Assembly: GCA_030533265.1 (NCBI GenBank) | Contig: JAUNJM010000001.1 | Location: 62,001 to 126,000 of the forward strand | DNA from: Ruminococcus sp. | GTDB taxonomy: Bacteria; Bacillota; Clostridia; Oscillospirales; Ruminococcaceae | Direction: 5' to 3' | DNA length: 64,000 nucleotides | Shown here: piece by piece, positions 9,197 through 17,732 of the stretch | How positions within the stretch are numbered: the stretch's first letter is position 1 | Layout of the letters: every line of letters starts with the position of its first letter | Translations under genes and position numbers: made by a program | The notes under the pieces: generated by a model | Told to the model about the DNA's origin: nothing | What the model saw: only the letters and a program-made list of their open reading frames with translations | The model's database searches: none

Positions 9197-9667
9197 TTAT
9201 TGGGTAAAGAAAGTGTAGTATGCATAGCCTTTTTGACCATCATATTCAAGATAGAGCCAACCATTTTCGTTAGCAAAAACCTTACATTCAGCACCAACAG
9301 GAAGAACACAAAGGTTTTCTGAGCTTGAAGTTGGCTTAGGATGAAGGTATACAGCACTTATAACCGTCTGTATTTTGTATTCATCAGTATCAATGTCATA
9401 TTCAGGTTCATCATAGTCTTTGTAATCACGGGATGTTTTTTTGACAGGTTTTTTTGTAGTCCTTGGAGTGGTTGTTGTAGCGACGACTTTTGCCTCTGTC
9501 GAGGTAATACGACCGGTTTTTTTGATGGAGTCTGAATCATCAGATATAAACAATACCTTTGCAGCAATCATAATTACAATAACAACTGCAAGCAAAGTTC
9601 CCAGAACGGCAACAACGCCTTTAAAAGTTGAAGAGTGTAAAAAATCGGTGTTTTGATTATTGTTCAT
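9197..9667 (-). CDS. Membrane-anchored SH3-like domain protein
   Basis: 156 residues. One N-terminal membrane helix (about 17-42) is followed by a Thr/Lys-rich linker (ATTTTPRTTKKP region), an acidic patch (YKDYDEPEYD), and a C-terminal bacterial SH3 (SH3b) fold of about 55 residues with VYLHPKPTSSS, LPVGAECKV and GWLYLEYDGQKGYAY. Such domains usually bind cell-wall peptides, so an extracytoplasmic wall-binding role is inferred. A GGAGG site lies 10 bases upstream of ATG 9667, and a promoter with perfect -35 and -10 boxes lies at 9714-9742. Confidence 0.78.
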   Translation of the reverse strand: MNNNQNTDFLHSSTFKGVVAVLGTLLAVVIVIMIAAKVLFISDDSDSIKKTGRITSTEAKVVATTTTPRTTKKPVKKTSRDYKDYDEPEYDIDTDEYKIQTVISAVYLHPKPTSSSENLCVLPVGAECKVFANENGWLYLEYDGQKGYAYYTFFTQ

Positions 9668-9713
9668 ATATAAAAAACCTCCATGAGTGCTGTTAATACT
9701 ATATATTATTATA

Positions 9714-9742
9714 ATTATAATAAAATTTATTATTCATGTCAA
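9714..9742 (-). promoter_or_regulatory. Promoter of the SH3-protein gene
   Basis: On the minus strand TTGACA, 17 bases, TATAAT: perfect sigma-A consensus boxes at consensus spacing, without a TGn extension. Confidence 0.8.
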
Positions 9743-9784
9743 TTAAAATTCGGTAACAAACAGACAGAATCCGACTTTTTACGT

Positions 9785-9817
9785 AAAAAAAATTACAGAC
9801 CAAACGGTGGTCTGTAA
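9785..9817 (-). terminator. Terminator of the candidate small RNA
   Basis: Perfect 10-bp stem (plus 9793-9802 with 9808-9817, loop of 5). On the minus strand it is followed by eight consecutive T. The plus-strand side is followed by A residues, so it acts on minus-strand transcripts only. Confidence 0.85.
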
Positions 9818-9904
9818 AAACAAAAAAAGTATGTGTAGAACAAAGAAAGGAGATAACAAAATGATTGTTAAAGCGAACCTATGAAGTTCACATGATTTAA
9901 CATC
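9785..9904 (-). ncRNA. Candidate small regulatory RNA with anti-Shine-Dalgarno segment
   Basis: A self-contained minus-strand unit of about 120 nucleotides. Its promoter (9911-9939) predicts a start near 9904. The first 40 nucleotides fold into a hairpin (7-bp stem 9866-9872/9896-9902, then a 6-bp stem 9873-9878/9886-9891 with one wobble pair). A pyrimidine-rich unpaired stretch follows, containing ATCTCCTTTCTTT (plus-strand 9842-9854), complementary to a strong ribosome binding site. The 3' end is an intrinsic terminator (9793-9817, then eight U). Promoter, 5' hairpin, exposed anti-SD segment and terminator are the usual architecture of trans-acting small RNAs. No known RNA family was recognised, and expression is not shown. 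Confidence 0.65.
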
Positions 9905-9910
9905 ATTGTT

Positions 9911-9939
9911 ATTATAAAGCATTTTGCACTACAAGTCAA
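9911..9939 (-). promoter_or_regulatory. Promoter of the candidate small RNA
   Basis: On the minus strand TTGACT, 17 bases, TATAAT. No open reading frame with a ribosome binding site follows before the terminator at 9793-9817, which is why it is read as an RNA-gene promoter. Confidence 0.72.
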
Positions 9940-10058
9940 GGAAATATTATGTATTTTTTGTTTAATGTGCAGAATTCGTCAGATTGCACAAGATTAGTGA
10001 TAAGGAATTGTTTGATTTGGCTTATAAAAAGCAAATTAAAAACAAATAAAAGTGTTTT

Positions 10059-10149
10059 TCGGCAAAAGGAAAGGGAGTCTGAATTAAGAGCCGAAACAGA
10101 GCAAACCCAACGTCTGAATGAATCTGAAAAAAGACTCCCTTTCCTTCTG
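10059..10149. repeat. Long inverted repeat downstream of the DUF378 gene
   Basis: AAGGAAAGGGAGTCT and its exact reverse complement flank a loop of roughly 50 bases; with a wobble pair and three more bases the stem reaches 18 bp. It starts about 20 bases after the DUF378 stop on the minus strand, so it may protect or end that transcript, although no strong T-run follows. The purine-rich arm resembles the GGAAGGGAGTTTGAGGG arm at 25685-25701. Apart from this repeat and the small RNA, 9668-10169 holds no convincing gene. Confidence 0.6.
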
Positions 10150-10169
10150 GCGAAATAGCTTTGAGACGG

Positions 10170-10373
10170 TTAAGATTCAACGAGATCGTTGTTTTTGAAG
10201 AACAGAGAAATGCACCAGATAGCAGAAATTGCAACGAGTACATAAACGATTCTGCTGAAAATAGCGGCTGAGCCTCCGAAAAGGAACGCTACAAGATCAA
10301 ACTGGAAAATACCAACAAGGCCCCAGTTAAGACCACCGACTATCAACAGAAACAGAGCAATTTTATCAAGCAT
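10170..10373 (-). CDS. DUF378 small membrane protein
   Basis: 67 residues with two membrane helices around the family core GGLNWGLVGIFQFDLVAFLF (residues 12-31), diagnostic for DUF378 proteins (YuzA-like); the function is unknown. The frame is open further upstream, but AAAGGA precedes the ATG at 10373 by 9 bases and touches the ATG at 10382, so the MLDKIALF start is preferred. The gene stands alone on the minus strand, divergent from cellobiose phosphorylase. Confidence 0.82.
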   Translation of the reverse strand: MLDKIALFLLIVGGLNWGLVGIFQFDLVAFLFGGSAAIFSRIVYVLVAISAIWCISLFFKNNDLVES

Positions 10374-10490
10374 GCTTTTCATTCCTTTCTGAAAACAGTG
10401 TAGCACTTTTCTGTGCAATAGTATTATTGCATAAGAAAAGATAAATATGCATCTGACTATAAAAAATAAATTTATTTTAATAGAAAATTG

Positions 10491-10519
10491 TGGACAAGGT
10501 AAAACGATTGTGTTATAAT
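10491..10519 (+). promoter_or_regulatory. Cellobiose phosphorylase promoter, extended -10
   Basis: TGGACA (10491-10496), 17 bases, TATAAT (10514-10519), preceded by TGT. No obvious operator palindrome overlaps it, so regulation is not visible here. Confidence 0.75.
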
Positions 10520-10590
10520 CATAAGATGAGGATTTATTGGCTTATCTGAAATGCTTTTTGGGAAACAATAAAAAGAAAGGTGGAAATTAA

Positions 10591-13044
10591 ATGAAATTCG
10601 GATTTTTTGATGACGCAAATAAAGAATATGTCATCACAAACCCCAGAACTCCTTATCCATGGATAAACTATCTTGGAACGCAGGCGTTCTTCTCCCTTAT
10701 TTCCAATACAGCAGGAGGCTATCATTTCTATAAGGATGCAAGACTCCGCCGTATAACACGTTATCGTTATAATAACGTTCCTGTTGACATGGGAGGAAGA
10801 TATTTTTACATAAACGACGGTGAAACAATATGGTCACCAGGCTGGACACCTGTCAAGACAGAGCTGGATTCCTATTCATGCCGTCACGGTATGGGATATA
10901 CTGCTATCAAGGGTGAAAAGAACGGCGTTGAAGCTGAGGTAACATTCTTTGTACCACAGAACTTCAATGGTGAGGTACAGAAACTTGTTTTGAAGAATAC
11001 TTCTGACAAGGAAAAGAACTTCAAGGTGTTCTCACTTATCGAGTGGTGTCTTTGGGACGCTCAGGATGACTCAACAAACTTCCAGAGAAACCTCAACATT
11101 GGCGAAGTTGAAGTTGAAGGCTCAACACTTTTCCATAAAACAGAATATAAAGAGCGTAGAAATCACTTTGCGTTCTATACAGTAAATACAGAGGTTGACG
11201 GATTTGATACAGACAGAGAAAGCTTTACAGGACTCTATAACGGCTTTGATAAGCCACAGGTAGTAGTTGATGGAAAGGCATCAAATTCTGTTGCAGATGG
11301 TTGGTCACCAATAGCATCACATTGCATTGACGTTACACTTGGTGCAGGTGAAACTAAGGAGCTTGTGTTCCTGCTTGGTTATGTAGAGAACGACTTTGAA
11401 GAAAAGTTCAATGCAGACGGCAGTGTGAACAAAACAAAGGCTTATGAAATGATAAAGGCTATGGACAGCGTTGAAAAAGCTGACAAAGCTCTTGCTGAAC
11501 TTAAAGAATATTGGGAAACATTGCTTTCACAGTATACAGTAAACACTCCTGATGAACGTGTTGATAGAATGGTAAACATCTGGAACCAGTATCAGTGTAT
11601 GGTAACATTCAATATGTCACGTTCGGCATCATATTATGAGAGTGGTATCGGTAGAGGAATGGGCTTCCGTGATTCAAATCAGGACTTGCTTGGATTCGTT
11701 CATCAGATACCTGAAAGAGCAAGAGAAAGAATTCTCGACCTTGCTGCAACACAGCTTGAGGACGGAGGATGTTATCACCAGTATCAGCCATTGACAAAGA
11801 AGGGTAATAACCAGATGGGTGGTAATTTCTCAGACGACCCATTGTGGATGATTCTTTCTACAGCACAGTATATCAAGGAAACAGGAGATTATGCAATCCT
11901 TGATGAAATGGTGCCTTATGATAATGATGAATCCAAGGCACAGACAATGATGCATCACCTCAAGCAGAGCTTCTGGCACGTTGTCAACAATGTTGGTCCA
12001 CACGGACTTCCATTGGCAATGAGAGCTGACTGGAACGATTGTATCAACCTTAGCTGTTTTTCTGACACATCAGGAGAGAGCTTCCAGACATATACTTCTC
12101 CAAAGTATGGCGAGGACAAATACAGCCATATTGCAGAATCAGTATTTGTAGCAGCATTGTTTGCATTTGTTGGACCTGAGTATGTTGCATTGTGTAAGTA
12201 CAAGAACCTCGATGACGAGGCAAAGGCTGCAGAAGACGCTATTGCAACAATGAATGCAAATACAATGGAACATGGTTATGACGGAGAATGGTTCCTGAGA
12301 GCTTATGATGATTTTGGTAAGAAAATGGGATCAAAGGAATGTGATGAGGGTAAGATCTTCATTGAGCCACAGGGATTTGCTGTTATGGCAGGTCTTGGAG
12401 CAGATTCGGGCAAGGATATCAAGGCTCTCAACAGCGTTGACAAGTATCTTAATACCGAATACGGTCTTGTGCTTAATAACCCTGCATATACAAAATATTA
12501 TATCCAGTATGGTGAGATTTCCACATATCCGCCGGGATATAAGGAGAACGCAGGAATCTTCTGTCACAACAATGCATGGATAATCTGTGCTGAGGCAGTT
12601 GTCGGACGTGGTGATAAGGCGTTTGAGTACTATTCAAAGATAGCACCTGCATTCCTTGAAGATATTTCTGACAAGCACAGAACAGAGCCTTATGTTTATG
12701 CACAGATGATAGCCGGTAAGGACGCTAAACGTCATGGTGAGGCAAAGAACTCATGGCTCACAGGTACAGCTGCATGGAACTTTGTAGCTATTTCTCAGTA
12801 TATTCTTGGAATTATTCCTGATTACAACGGACTTAAAGTTGATCCATGTATTCCGGAGGATTGGGATGGCTTCAAGGCAACAAGAAAGTTCAGAGGAAAT
12901 ACATATAACATTACATTCAAGAATCCTGATAAGGTTTCAAAGGGTGTTAAAAAGGTTACAGTAGACGGTGTAAGAGTTGCCGGAAACGTTCTTCCTGTTT
13001 TTGAAAACGGTACAACACACGAAGTTGAAGTAGTAATGGGATAA
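10591..13044 (+). CDS. Cellobiose phosphorylase (GH94)
   Basis: Cytoplasmic GH94 enzyme that splits cellobiose with phosphate to glucose 1-phosphate and glucose, saving ATP in cellulose degraders. It has 817 residues, the usual size. Family landmarks are the N-terminal [21 protein letters not shown] start, the [23 protein letters not shown] sugar-binding region (about 345-370), and ADWNDC (Ala479-Cys484), which carries the catalytic acid aspartate of the family. C-terminal features include [10 protein letters not shown] and the beta-rich closing domain. The closest alternatives are other GH94 members such as cellodextrin phosphorylase, but length and motifs favour the cellobiose type. It is a single-gene unit with its own promoter and terminator; no transporter is adjacent. 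Confidence 0.92.
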   Translation: MKFGFFDDANKEYVITNPRTPYPWINYLGTQAFFSLISNTAGGYHFYKDARLRRITRYRYNNVPVDMGGRYFYINDGETIWSPGWTPVKTELDSYSCRHGMGYTAIKGEKNGVEAEVTFFVPQNFNGEVQKLVLKNTSDKEKNFKVFSLIEWCLWDAQDDSTNFQRNLNIGEVEVEGSTLFHKTEYKERRNHFAFYTVNTEVDGFDTDRESFTGLYNGFDKPQVVVDGKASNSVADGWSPIASHCIDVTLGAGETKELVFLLGYVENDFEEKFNADGSVNKTKAYEMIKAMDSVEKADKALAELKEYWETLLSQYTVNTPDERVDRMVNIWNQYQCMVTFNMSRSASYYESGIGRGMGFRDSNQDLLGFVHQIPERARERILDLAATQLEDGGCYHQYQPLTKKGNNQMGGNFSDDPLWMILSTAQYIKETGDYAILDEMVPYDNDESKAQTMMHHLKQSFWHVVNNVGPHGLPLAMRADWNDCINLSCFSDTSGESFQTYTSPKYGEDKYSHIAESVFVAALFAFVGPEYVALCKYKNLDDEAKAAEDAIATMNANTMEHGYDGEWFLRAYDDFGKKMGSKECDEGKIFIEPQGFAVMAGLGADSGKDIKALNSVDKYLNTEYGLVLNNPAYTKYYIQYGEISTYPPGYKENAGIFCHNNAWIICAEAVVGRGDKAFEYYSKIAPAFLEDISDKHRTEPYVYAQMIAGKDAKRHGEAKNSWLTGTAAWNFVAISQYILGIIPDYNGLKVDPCIPEDWDGFKATRKFRGNTYNITFKNPDKVSKGVKKVTVDGVRVAGNVLPVFENGTTHEVEVVMG

Positions 13045-13054
13045 TGAAAATCAA

Positions 13055-13092
13055 ACGGACGATGTTCATTCTGAGCATCGTCCGTATTTTGT
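13055..13092 (+). terminator. Terminator after cellobiose phosphorylase
   Basis: Perfect 10-bp stem ACGGACGATG (13055-13064) with CATCGTCCGT (13076-13085), followed by ATTTTG. Confidence 0.82.
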
Positions 13093-13121
13093 TTATTGTG
13101 ACAAACCCTGCCCGATATGAG

Positions 13122-13155
13122 TAGTAAAAAAGTGGACGGCCACAGGTCGTCCACT
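13122..13155 (-). terminator. Terminator of ilvB
   Basis: AGTGGACG (13131-13138) pairs with CGTCCACT (13148-13155); on the minus strand a T-run (plus 13125-13130) follows. It lies about 60 bases past the ilvB stop. Confidence 0.82.
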
Positions 13156-13212
13156 GACATTGTAATGTTTGAAATTGGAAATTAATCAGATACAAAAATG
13201 GAGAAACAGAAT

Positions 13213-14898
13213 TTAATCCAAATTGATCTTCATAATAGGTTCGCTTATGTCTTTTCCTGCAGGAACCATTGGCAGTACGTTGATATCTTTGTTTATTTTG
13301 CAGTCGATAAGGCAAGGTCTGCCACAAGAGAGAGCTTTTTCGAGCATGGGCTTGATATCCGACTTCTTTTCGATAAGAATTCCCTCAATACCGAAAGCAT
13401 CTGCAAGCTTCATGAAATCAGTACCACGCTGAATATTAGTTTGTGAAAATCTTTTTCCATAGAACAATCTTTGCCACTGACGAACCATACCAAGAACGTC
13501 ATTCTCGAAAACAAGTTCGATAACAGGGAGATTGTGCTTAGCAAGAGAAGAAAGCTCATTGCAGTTCATAAAGAAGCTTCCGTCACCGGCAATGTTGATA
13601 ACAGGCTTGTCAGGGTTACCGCACTTTGAACCGATAGCAGCACCAAGTCCATATCCCATAGTTCCGAGACCACCGCTTGAAGCGAAAGATCTTGGTTCTT
13701 TAAAATTGTAATACTGTGCTGCCCACATCTGATGCTGACCAACTTCTGTTGTAATAATAGCTTTTCCATCAGTGAGTCTGTCAAGCTCCTCGATAACGTC
13801 CTGAGGGAGAACCTCATCATCGTTATCAACAGGAACCATTTTAAGAGCATAGTCCTTTTTCCACTGAGCGATCTGCTCCATCCATTCCTTGTGCTCCATG
13901 TCAGGGAGAATCTCGTTAAGCTTTGCAAGAACGTATTTCAAATCCCCTGTAACATGAAGATCAGGAGTAACGTTCTTCCCGATTTCAGCAGGGTCTATCT
14001 CGATATGTATGATCTCAGTATTCTTAGCAAATGTATCAGCATTGCAGAGGACTCTGTCTGAAAAACGTGAACCTAAAACAATCATAAGGTCGCAGTTGTT
14101 CAAAGCAAGAGCAGCAGTCTTTGTACCATGCATACCCATCATGCCGATATAATTATCCTTAGTGTTGTCAAAAGCACACTGTCCCATGAGAGAAAGTGCA
14201 ACAGGAACGTCACATTTTCTGACAAACTCAGCCATTTCTTCAATAGCATCGCACGAAACGACTCCACCGCCTGCATAGATAAAAGGCTTTTCAGCAGCTT
14301 TAATTTTTTCAGCAGCGAGAGCAATCTCGTCATTTATGTTGTCAGGATTGTGATTTGCAATTTTCTTAGGTTCTGTTTTGGTATATTCAGTAACAGCAGC
14401 GGTAACGTCCTTTGTAATATCAATAAGAACAGGACCTTTTCTGCCTTCATTTGCGACATAAAAAGCCTCACGGATAGTATCAGCAAGCTTTGTGATGTCC
14501 TTTACAATGTAATTATGCTTTGTGATTGGCATAGTAATACCGGTTATGTCAACCTCCTGGAAGCTGTCAAGACCGAGGAGCGAGGTTGGAACGTTACCTG
14601 TGATAGCAACCAAAGGAATAGAATCCATATTTGCAGTAGCAAGACCGGTAACGAGGTTTGTTGCACCGGGGCCTGATGTAGCGATAACTACACCTGTTTT
14701 GCCTGTTGTACGGGAATAACCGTCAGCAGCATGGCATGCAGCCTGCTCGTGAGCAGTGATAATATGAGTTATCTTGTCTGAATATTTGTAAAGAGCGTCA
14801 TAAATATTCAAAACAGCGCCACCCGGATAGCCAAAAACTGTTTCAACGCCTTGTTCAAGCAAACATTCAATCAAAATATCTGAACCATTCATCAACAT
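13213..14898 (-). CDS. ilvB: Acetolactate synthase large subunit
   Basis: ThDP-dependent catalytic subunit for the first common step of branched-chain amino-acid synthesis (pyruvate to acetolactate, or with 2-ketobutyrate); 561 residues. Motifs: VFGYPGG, the activating glutamate in AHEQAA (Glu51), ATSGPGATN, and the ThDP-binding GDGSFFMNCNEL segment in the last third. AAGAAGG lies 8-9 bases before ATG 14898; the ATG at 14907 is too close to that site. No ilvN regulatory subunit is adjacent, so it must be encoded elsewhere or the enzyme works alone. The promoter has perfect -35 and -10 boxes, and no leader peptide or T-box was seen. Confidence 0.92.
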   Translation of the reverse strand: MLMNGSDILIECLLEQGVETVFGYPGGAVLNIYDALYKYSDKITHIITAHEQAACHAADGYSRTTGKTGVVIATSGPGATNLVTGLATANMDSIPLVAITGNVPTSLLGLDSFQEVDITGITMPITKHNYIVKDITKLADTIREAFYVANEGRKGPVLIDITKDVTAAVTEYTKTEPKKIANHNPDNINDEIALAAEKIKAAEKPFIYAGGGVVSCDAIEEMAEFVRKCDVPVALSLMGQCAFDNTKDNYIGMMGMHGTKTAALALNNCDLMIVLGSRFSDRVLCNADTFAKNTEIIHIEIDPAEIGKNVTPDLHVTGDLKYVLAKLNEILPDMEHKEWMEQIAQWKKDYALKMVPVDNDDEVLPQDVIEELDRLTDGKAIITTEVGQHQMWAAQYYNFKEPRSFASSGGLGTMGYGLGAAIGSKCGNPDKPVINIAGDGSFFMNCNELSSLAKHNLPVIELVFENDVLGMVRQWQRLFYGKRFSQTNIQRGTDFMKLADAFGIEGILIEKKSDIKPMLEKALSCGRPCLIDCKINKDINVLPMVPAGKDISEPIMKINLD

Positions 14899-14936
14899 AA
14901 AAAACATCCTTCTTTATATAATATTTAATCCTAATA

Positions 14937-14965
14937 ATTATACAATAGCAGTTGTGTAATGTCAA
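14937..14965 (-). promoter_or_regulatory. ilvB promoter
   Basis: On the minus strand TTGACA, 17 bases, TATAAT: consensus in both boxes. The untranslated leader is only about 30 bases, leaving no room for a T-box or attenuator. Confidence 0.85.
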
Positions 14966-14987
14966 TAGAATTTTTGTTAAGTTGCAC

Positions 14988-15016
14988 TTGCAAAAAGCAA
15001 GAAATTGTGTTATTAT
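14988..15016 (+). promoter_or_regulatory. Malic enzyme promoter, extended -10
   Basis: TTGCAA (14988-14993), 17 bases, TATTAT (15011-15016) preceded by TGT. It lies back-to-back with the ilvB promoter. Confidence 0.75.
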
Positions 15017-15083
15017 AAAAAAGACGTGATTTAAGGCAGATTCAAACTGTCTTGTCGAAGAAAAAGTGAAAGGACCTGAAAAA

Positions 15084-16256
15084 ATGAATTACGCAGAAGA
15101 ATCATTGAAATTGCACTATGAATGGAAAGGAAAGATTGAGGTTATCTGTCGTTCTCCACTGGAAACCAGAGATGACTTGTCACTTGCATACACACCCGGA
15201 GTAGCACAGCCATGCCTTGAGATCCAGAAAGATATAGACAAAAGCTATGAATTGACAAGACGTTCAAATCTTGTAGCTGTAATCACAGACGGAACAGCAG
15301 TTCTTGGACTTGGTGATATAGGCCCTGAGGCAGGAATGCCTGTAATGGAGGGTAAATGTGCATTGTTCAAAGCTTTCGGAGATGTTGATGCAATACCACT
15401 TTGCGTTAAATCAAAGGACGTTGACGATATTGTAAAGACAGTAAGTCTTATTTCGGGTAGCTTTGGTGGAGTGAATCTTGAGGATATTTCTGCACCAAGA
15501 TGCTTTGAAATTGAAAGAAAGCTTAAGGAGTGCTGTGATATTCCTATTTTCCATGATGACCAGCATGGAACAGCAGTTGTAACACTTGCAGCAATGATGA
15601 ACGCTCTCAGATTGACAGGCAAAAAGCTTGAAGAGATCAGAGTAGTAACAAGCGGAGCAGGAGCAGCAGGAATTGCTATTATCAAGCTTCTTATCGCAAT
15701 GGGACTCAACGATGTTATTCTTTGTGACAGAACAGGAGCTATCTATGAGGGCAGAGAAGGACTTAATGCCGAGAAGATGGAGATGGCGAAGATAACAAAT
15801 AAGCAGATGAGAAAGGGTACTCTTGAAGACGTTATCAAGGGAGCAGACGTGTTTATCGGAGTTTCAGCACCAGGCTGTGTAACACCTGAAATGGTAAAGA
15901 GCATGGCAAAGGATCCTATCATCTTTGCAATGGCTAACCCAACCCCTGAAATCATGCCTGACGTTGCAAGAGAAGCAGGTGCAGCAGTTGTCGGTACAGG
16001 AAGAAGTGACTTCCCTAACCAGATCAACAATGTGCTTGTATTCCCCGGTATTTTCCGTGGAGCGCTTGATTGCAGAGCAAGTGATATCAATAATGAAATG
16101 AAGATTGCTGCTGCAAAGGCGATAGCTGACTATATCCCTGAAAGCGAGCTTACAGCAGAAAATATCATTCCATCAGCTCTTGATAAGAAGGTAGCGTCAG
16201 CAGTTGCCGAGGCAGTTATAAAGGCAGCAAGAGAAACAGGCGTAGCAAGATGCTAA
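15084..16256 (+). CDS. Malic enzyme (oxaloacetate-decarboxylating malate dehydrogenase)
   Basis: Converts malate to pyruvate and CO2 with reduction of NAD(P); 390 residues, the short bacterial form without a phosphotransacetylase domain. Motifs: SLAYTPGVAQPC near residue 38, the catalytic lysine region GKCALFKAFGDVDA (about 90-103), HDDQHGTAVVT (metal-binding aspartates, about 155), the dinucleotide-binding GAGAAGIAI (about 190), and FAMANPTPEI. A GTG at 15066 is in frame, but AAAGGA at about 15069 fits ATG 15084 with 9-base spacing. It is a single-gene unit ended by the terminator at 16322. Cofactor preference cannot be decided by eye. Confidence 0.92.
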   Translation: MNYAEESLKLHYEWKGKIEVICRSPLETRDDLSLAYTPGVAQPCLEIQKDIDKSYELTRRSNLVAVITDGTAVLGLGDIGPEAGMPVMEGKCALFKAFGDVDAIPLCVKSKDVDDIVKTVSLISGSFGGVNLEDISAPRCFEIERKLKECCDIPIFHDDQHGTAVVTLAAMMNALRLTGKKLEEIRVVTSGAGAAGIAIIKLLIAMGLNDVILCDRTGAIYEGREGLNAEKMEMAKITNKQMRKGTLEDVIKGADVFIGVSAPGCVTPEMVKSMAKDPIIFAMANPTPEIMPDVAREAGAAVVGTGRSDFPNQINNVLVFPGIFRGALDCRASDINNEMKIAAAKAIADYIPESELTAENIIPSALDKKVASAVAEAVIKAARETGVARC

Positions 16257-16321
16257 ACCATACAACTAAGTGTTGATAGAAAGCAAAAGCCGGTTTAAAG
16301 GCGAGTAGTCATGAAGAAGCA

Positions 16322-16357
16322 AATCCCAAAGAGAAAAATCTCTTTGGGATTTTTTAC
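16322..16357 (+). terminator. Terminator after malic enzyme
   Basis: 13-bp perfect stem AATCCCAAAGAGA (16322-16334) with TCTCTTTGGGATT (16339-16351), 4-base loop, then TTTT. Confidence 0.88.
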
Positions 16358-16440
16358 ATAATACTGTTTTATAAACCGGAATTTATATTTATAATAGTTC
16401 TATATAACTATTCGCTTAAACCCGTGCGTTTTTTATATAC

Positions 16441-17661
16441 TTATTCCATTGTATAGCCAATACCGAGAACCTGGAATTCCTTATTTTCATCATCTTCAGC
16501 CATTGAGAATTCGACTTCATAGTCCATAGCCTCCGTCTGCATACCGAGAACGATCATCTGAGGATTGCCCCAACCCGATGAGTGTACCGAGTTAATATCA
16601 AGCTCGTTGTAAAGTTCACCGTTGCAGGTGATTTTGATATGAACCTTACCGAACTGGTCACCACCACCGACTTGTTTGTATATCAGATAAGCGAATTTTG
16701 CCTTGAATTTCAGTACAAGAGCATCATTTCCTGAACCGGACTGATGCTTCCAACCGTTGTAGAAGTTAGAAACATTAGAGCCTTTCATCCAGCTACCAAG
16801 ACTTGCCGGAGTAAGGTTTGTGTTCTCATAAATATCAGCACCACATTGACGAGGAGTGTTCAACGGCTCGTCAGGCATAACGTAATCCTTGCTTTCAACG
16901 TCAATAACCGTGTCGAAATAGTGATTCACCATATCAGCAACAAGCTTGTGACCTTCAACATTAGGGTGTGACTGGTCAGATGAGAAGTCTTTCCACGTCA
17001 TACGACCGTTTTCAAACATATATCGCAGAGCATCACAGTAGGAAATCATCGGCAGGTCATAGTGATTACCGATAGCCTTCATGAAGTCCTGAGCACTGTA
17101 ATCAGCCTCTGTCACCGAGAAAAGCAATACAACAGCAACATTCTGCTCCAAAAGATCCCTTACGATACTTTCGTAAGCGTTCTGATGCTCACCATCTTTG
17201 GCATCGTTTACAGCGTATTCGATAAAGCATATGTCAGGCTTGTTGACAAGAACATCACGTTTAAGCCTGAGAATACCAAGTTTGGAAGGTGTACCACTAA
17301 GTCCTGCATTGCAGTATTTAACGTTGTCACCAGTGCCGTATTTTTCGGCAAAATGCTCGTATGAAAGTTTTGCCCAGCAAAGGCTTGGACCGGCAGAGAT
17401 ACCCTCGGTGATAGAACCGCCGAGATAAGCAATAGTTACATCTTCACCCGACTGAGCCTTTTTGATTTTCTCCTGCATAGCAGTAGTGTTACCATAAGTG
17501 ACAAGTGATTTTTCAATCATTTCATTGTTCCAGTCGGCATCGGTTTTTTCAGCCTTGCTTTCAGATGTAGGACCGGAATCTTTTTTTGCAGTGCAACCAC
17601 TTGCAACGACCATGAGCAAAGCGGATGAGAGTAAAAAGCAAAGTATTTTTCTGATTTTCAT
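16441..17661 (-). CDS. SGNH/GDSL-type esterase lipoprotein
   Basis: Secreted, probably lipid-anchored hydrolase of 406 residues. The signal peptide ends in a lipobox-like VASGC, with Cys23 as the expected lipidated residue. The SGNH fold shows block I YLGGSITEG (Ser83 nucleophile), an Asn in EYAVNDAK (block III), and the Asp/His pair in DQSHPN (about residue 229). About 150 C-terminal residues form a separate beta-rich domain, possibly carbohydrate-binding. Deacetylation of a polysaccharide such as acetylated xylan is a reasonable inference for this lifestyle, but the substrate is unknown. GGAGA precedes the ATG. A terminator separates it from the upstream ABC ATPase gene. Confidence 0.82.
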   Translation of the reverse strand: MKIRKILCFLLSSALLMVVASGCTAKKDSGPTSESKAEKTDADWNNEMIEKSLVTYGNTTAMQEKIKKAQSGEDVTIAYLGGSITEGISAGPSLCWAKLSYEHFAEKYGTGDNVKYCNAGLSGTPSKLGILRLKRDVLVNKPDICFIEYAVNDAKDGEHQNAYESIVRDLLEQNVAVVLLFSVTEADYSAQDFMKAIGNHYDLPMISYCDALRYMFENGRMTWKDFSSDQSHPNVEGHKLVADMVNHYFDTVIDVESKDYVMPDEPLNTPRQCGADIYENTNLTPASLGSWMKGSNVSNFYNGWKHQSGSGNDALVLKFKAKFAYLIYKQVGGGDQFGKVHIKITCNGELYNELDINSVHSSGWGNPQMIVLGMQTEAMDYEVEFSMAEDDENKEFQVLGIGYTME

Positions 17662-17677
17662 AATATCATCTCCTGAA

Positions 17678-17715
17678 ACAAAAAACAGTCCTTCGGATAT
17701 TCAGAAGGACTGTTT
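17678..17715 (-). terminator. Terminator between the sugar ABC ATPase and esterase genes
   Basis: 12-bp perfect stem AAACAGTCCTTC (17683-17694) with GAAGGACTGTTT (17704-17715); on the minus strand TTTTTTG follows. It ends the ATPase transcript; readthrough could feed the esterase gene. Confidence 0.82.
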
Positions 17716-17732
17716 GAATAAAATCGGATTTA

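Noticed and set aside
9861..9884. A 7-codon plus-strand ORF (ATG to TGA) with an ideal AAAGGAG ribosome binding site
   Set aside because: No plus-strand promoter or downstream gene fits. The apparent ribosome binding site is better explained as the complement of the anti-SD segment of the minus-strand small RNA.
10059..10149. 6S RNA candidate
   Set aside because: The long stem and large loop recall 6S RNA, but the region lacks the typical length, central bubble with flanking stems and a promoter.
9949..10158. 69-codon plus-strand ORF
   Set aside because: It lacks a ribosome binding site and half of it is made of the long inverted repeat at 10059-10149; the protein has no recognisable pattern.
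16258..16440. Possible RNA gene between malic enzyme and the esterase gene
   Set aside because: Only the malic enzyme terminator is convincing; no separate promoter-terminator pair was found.
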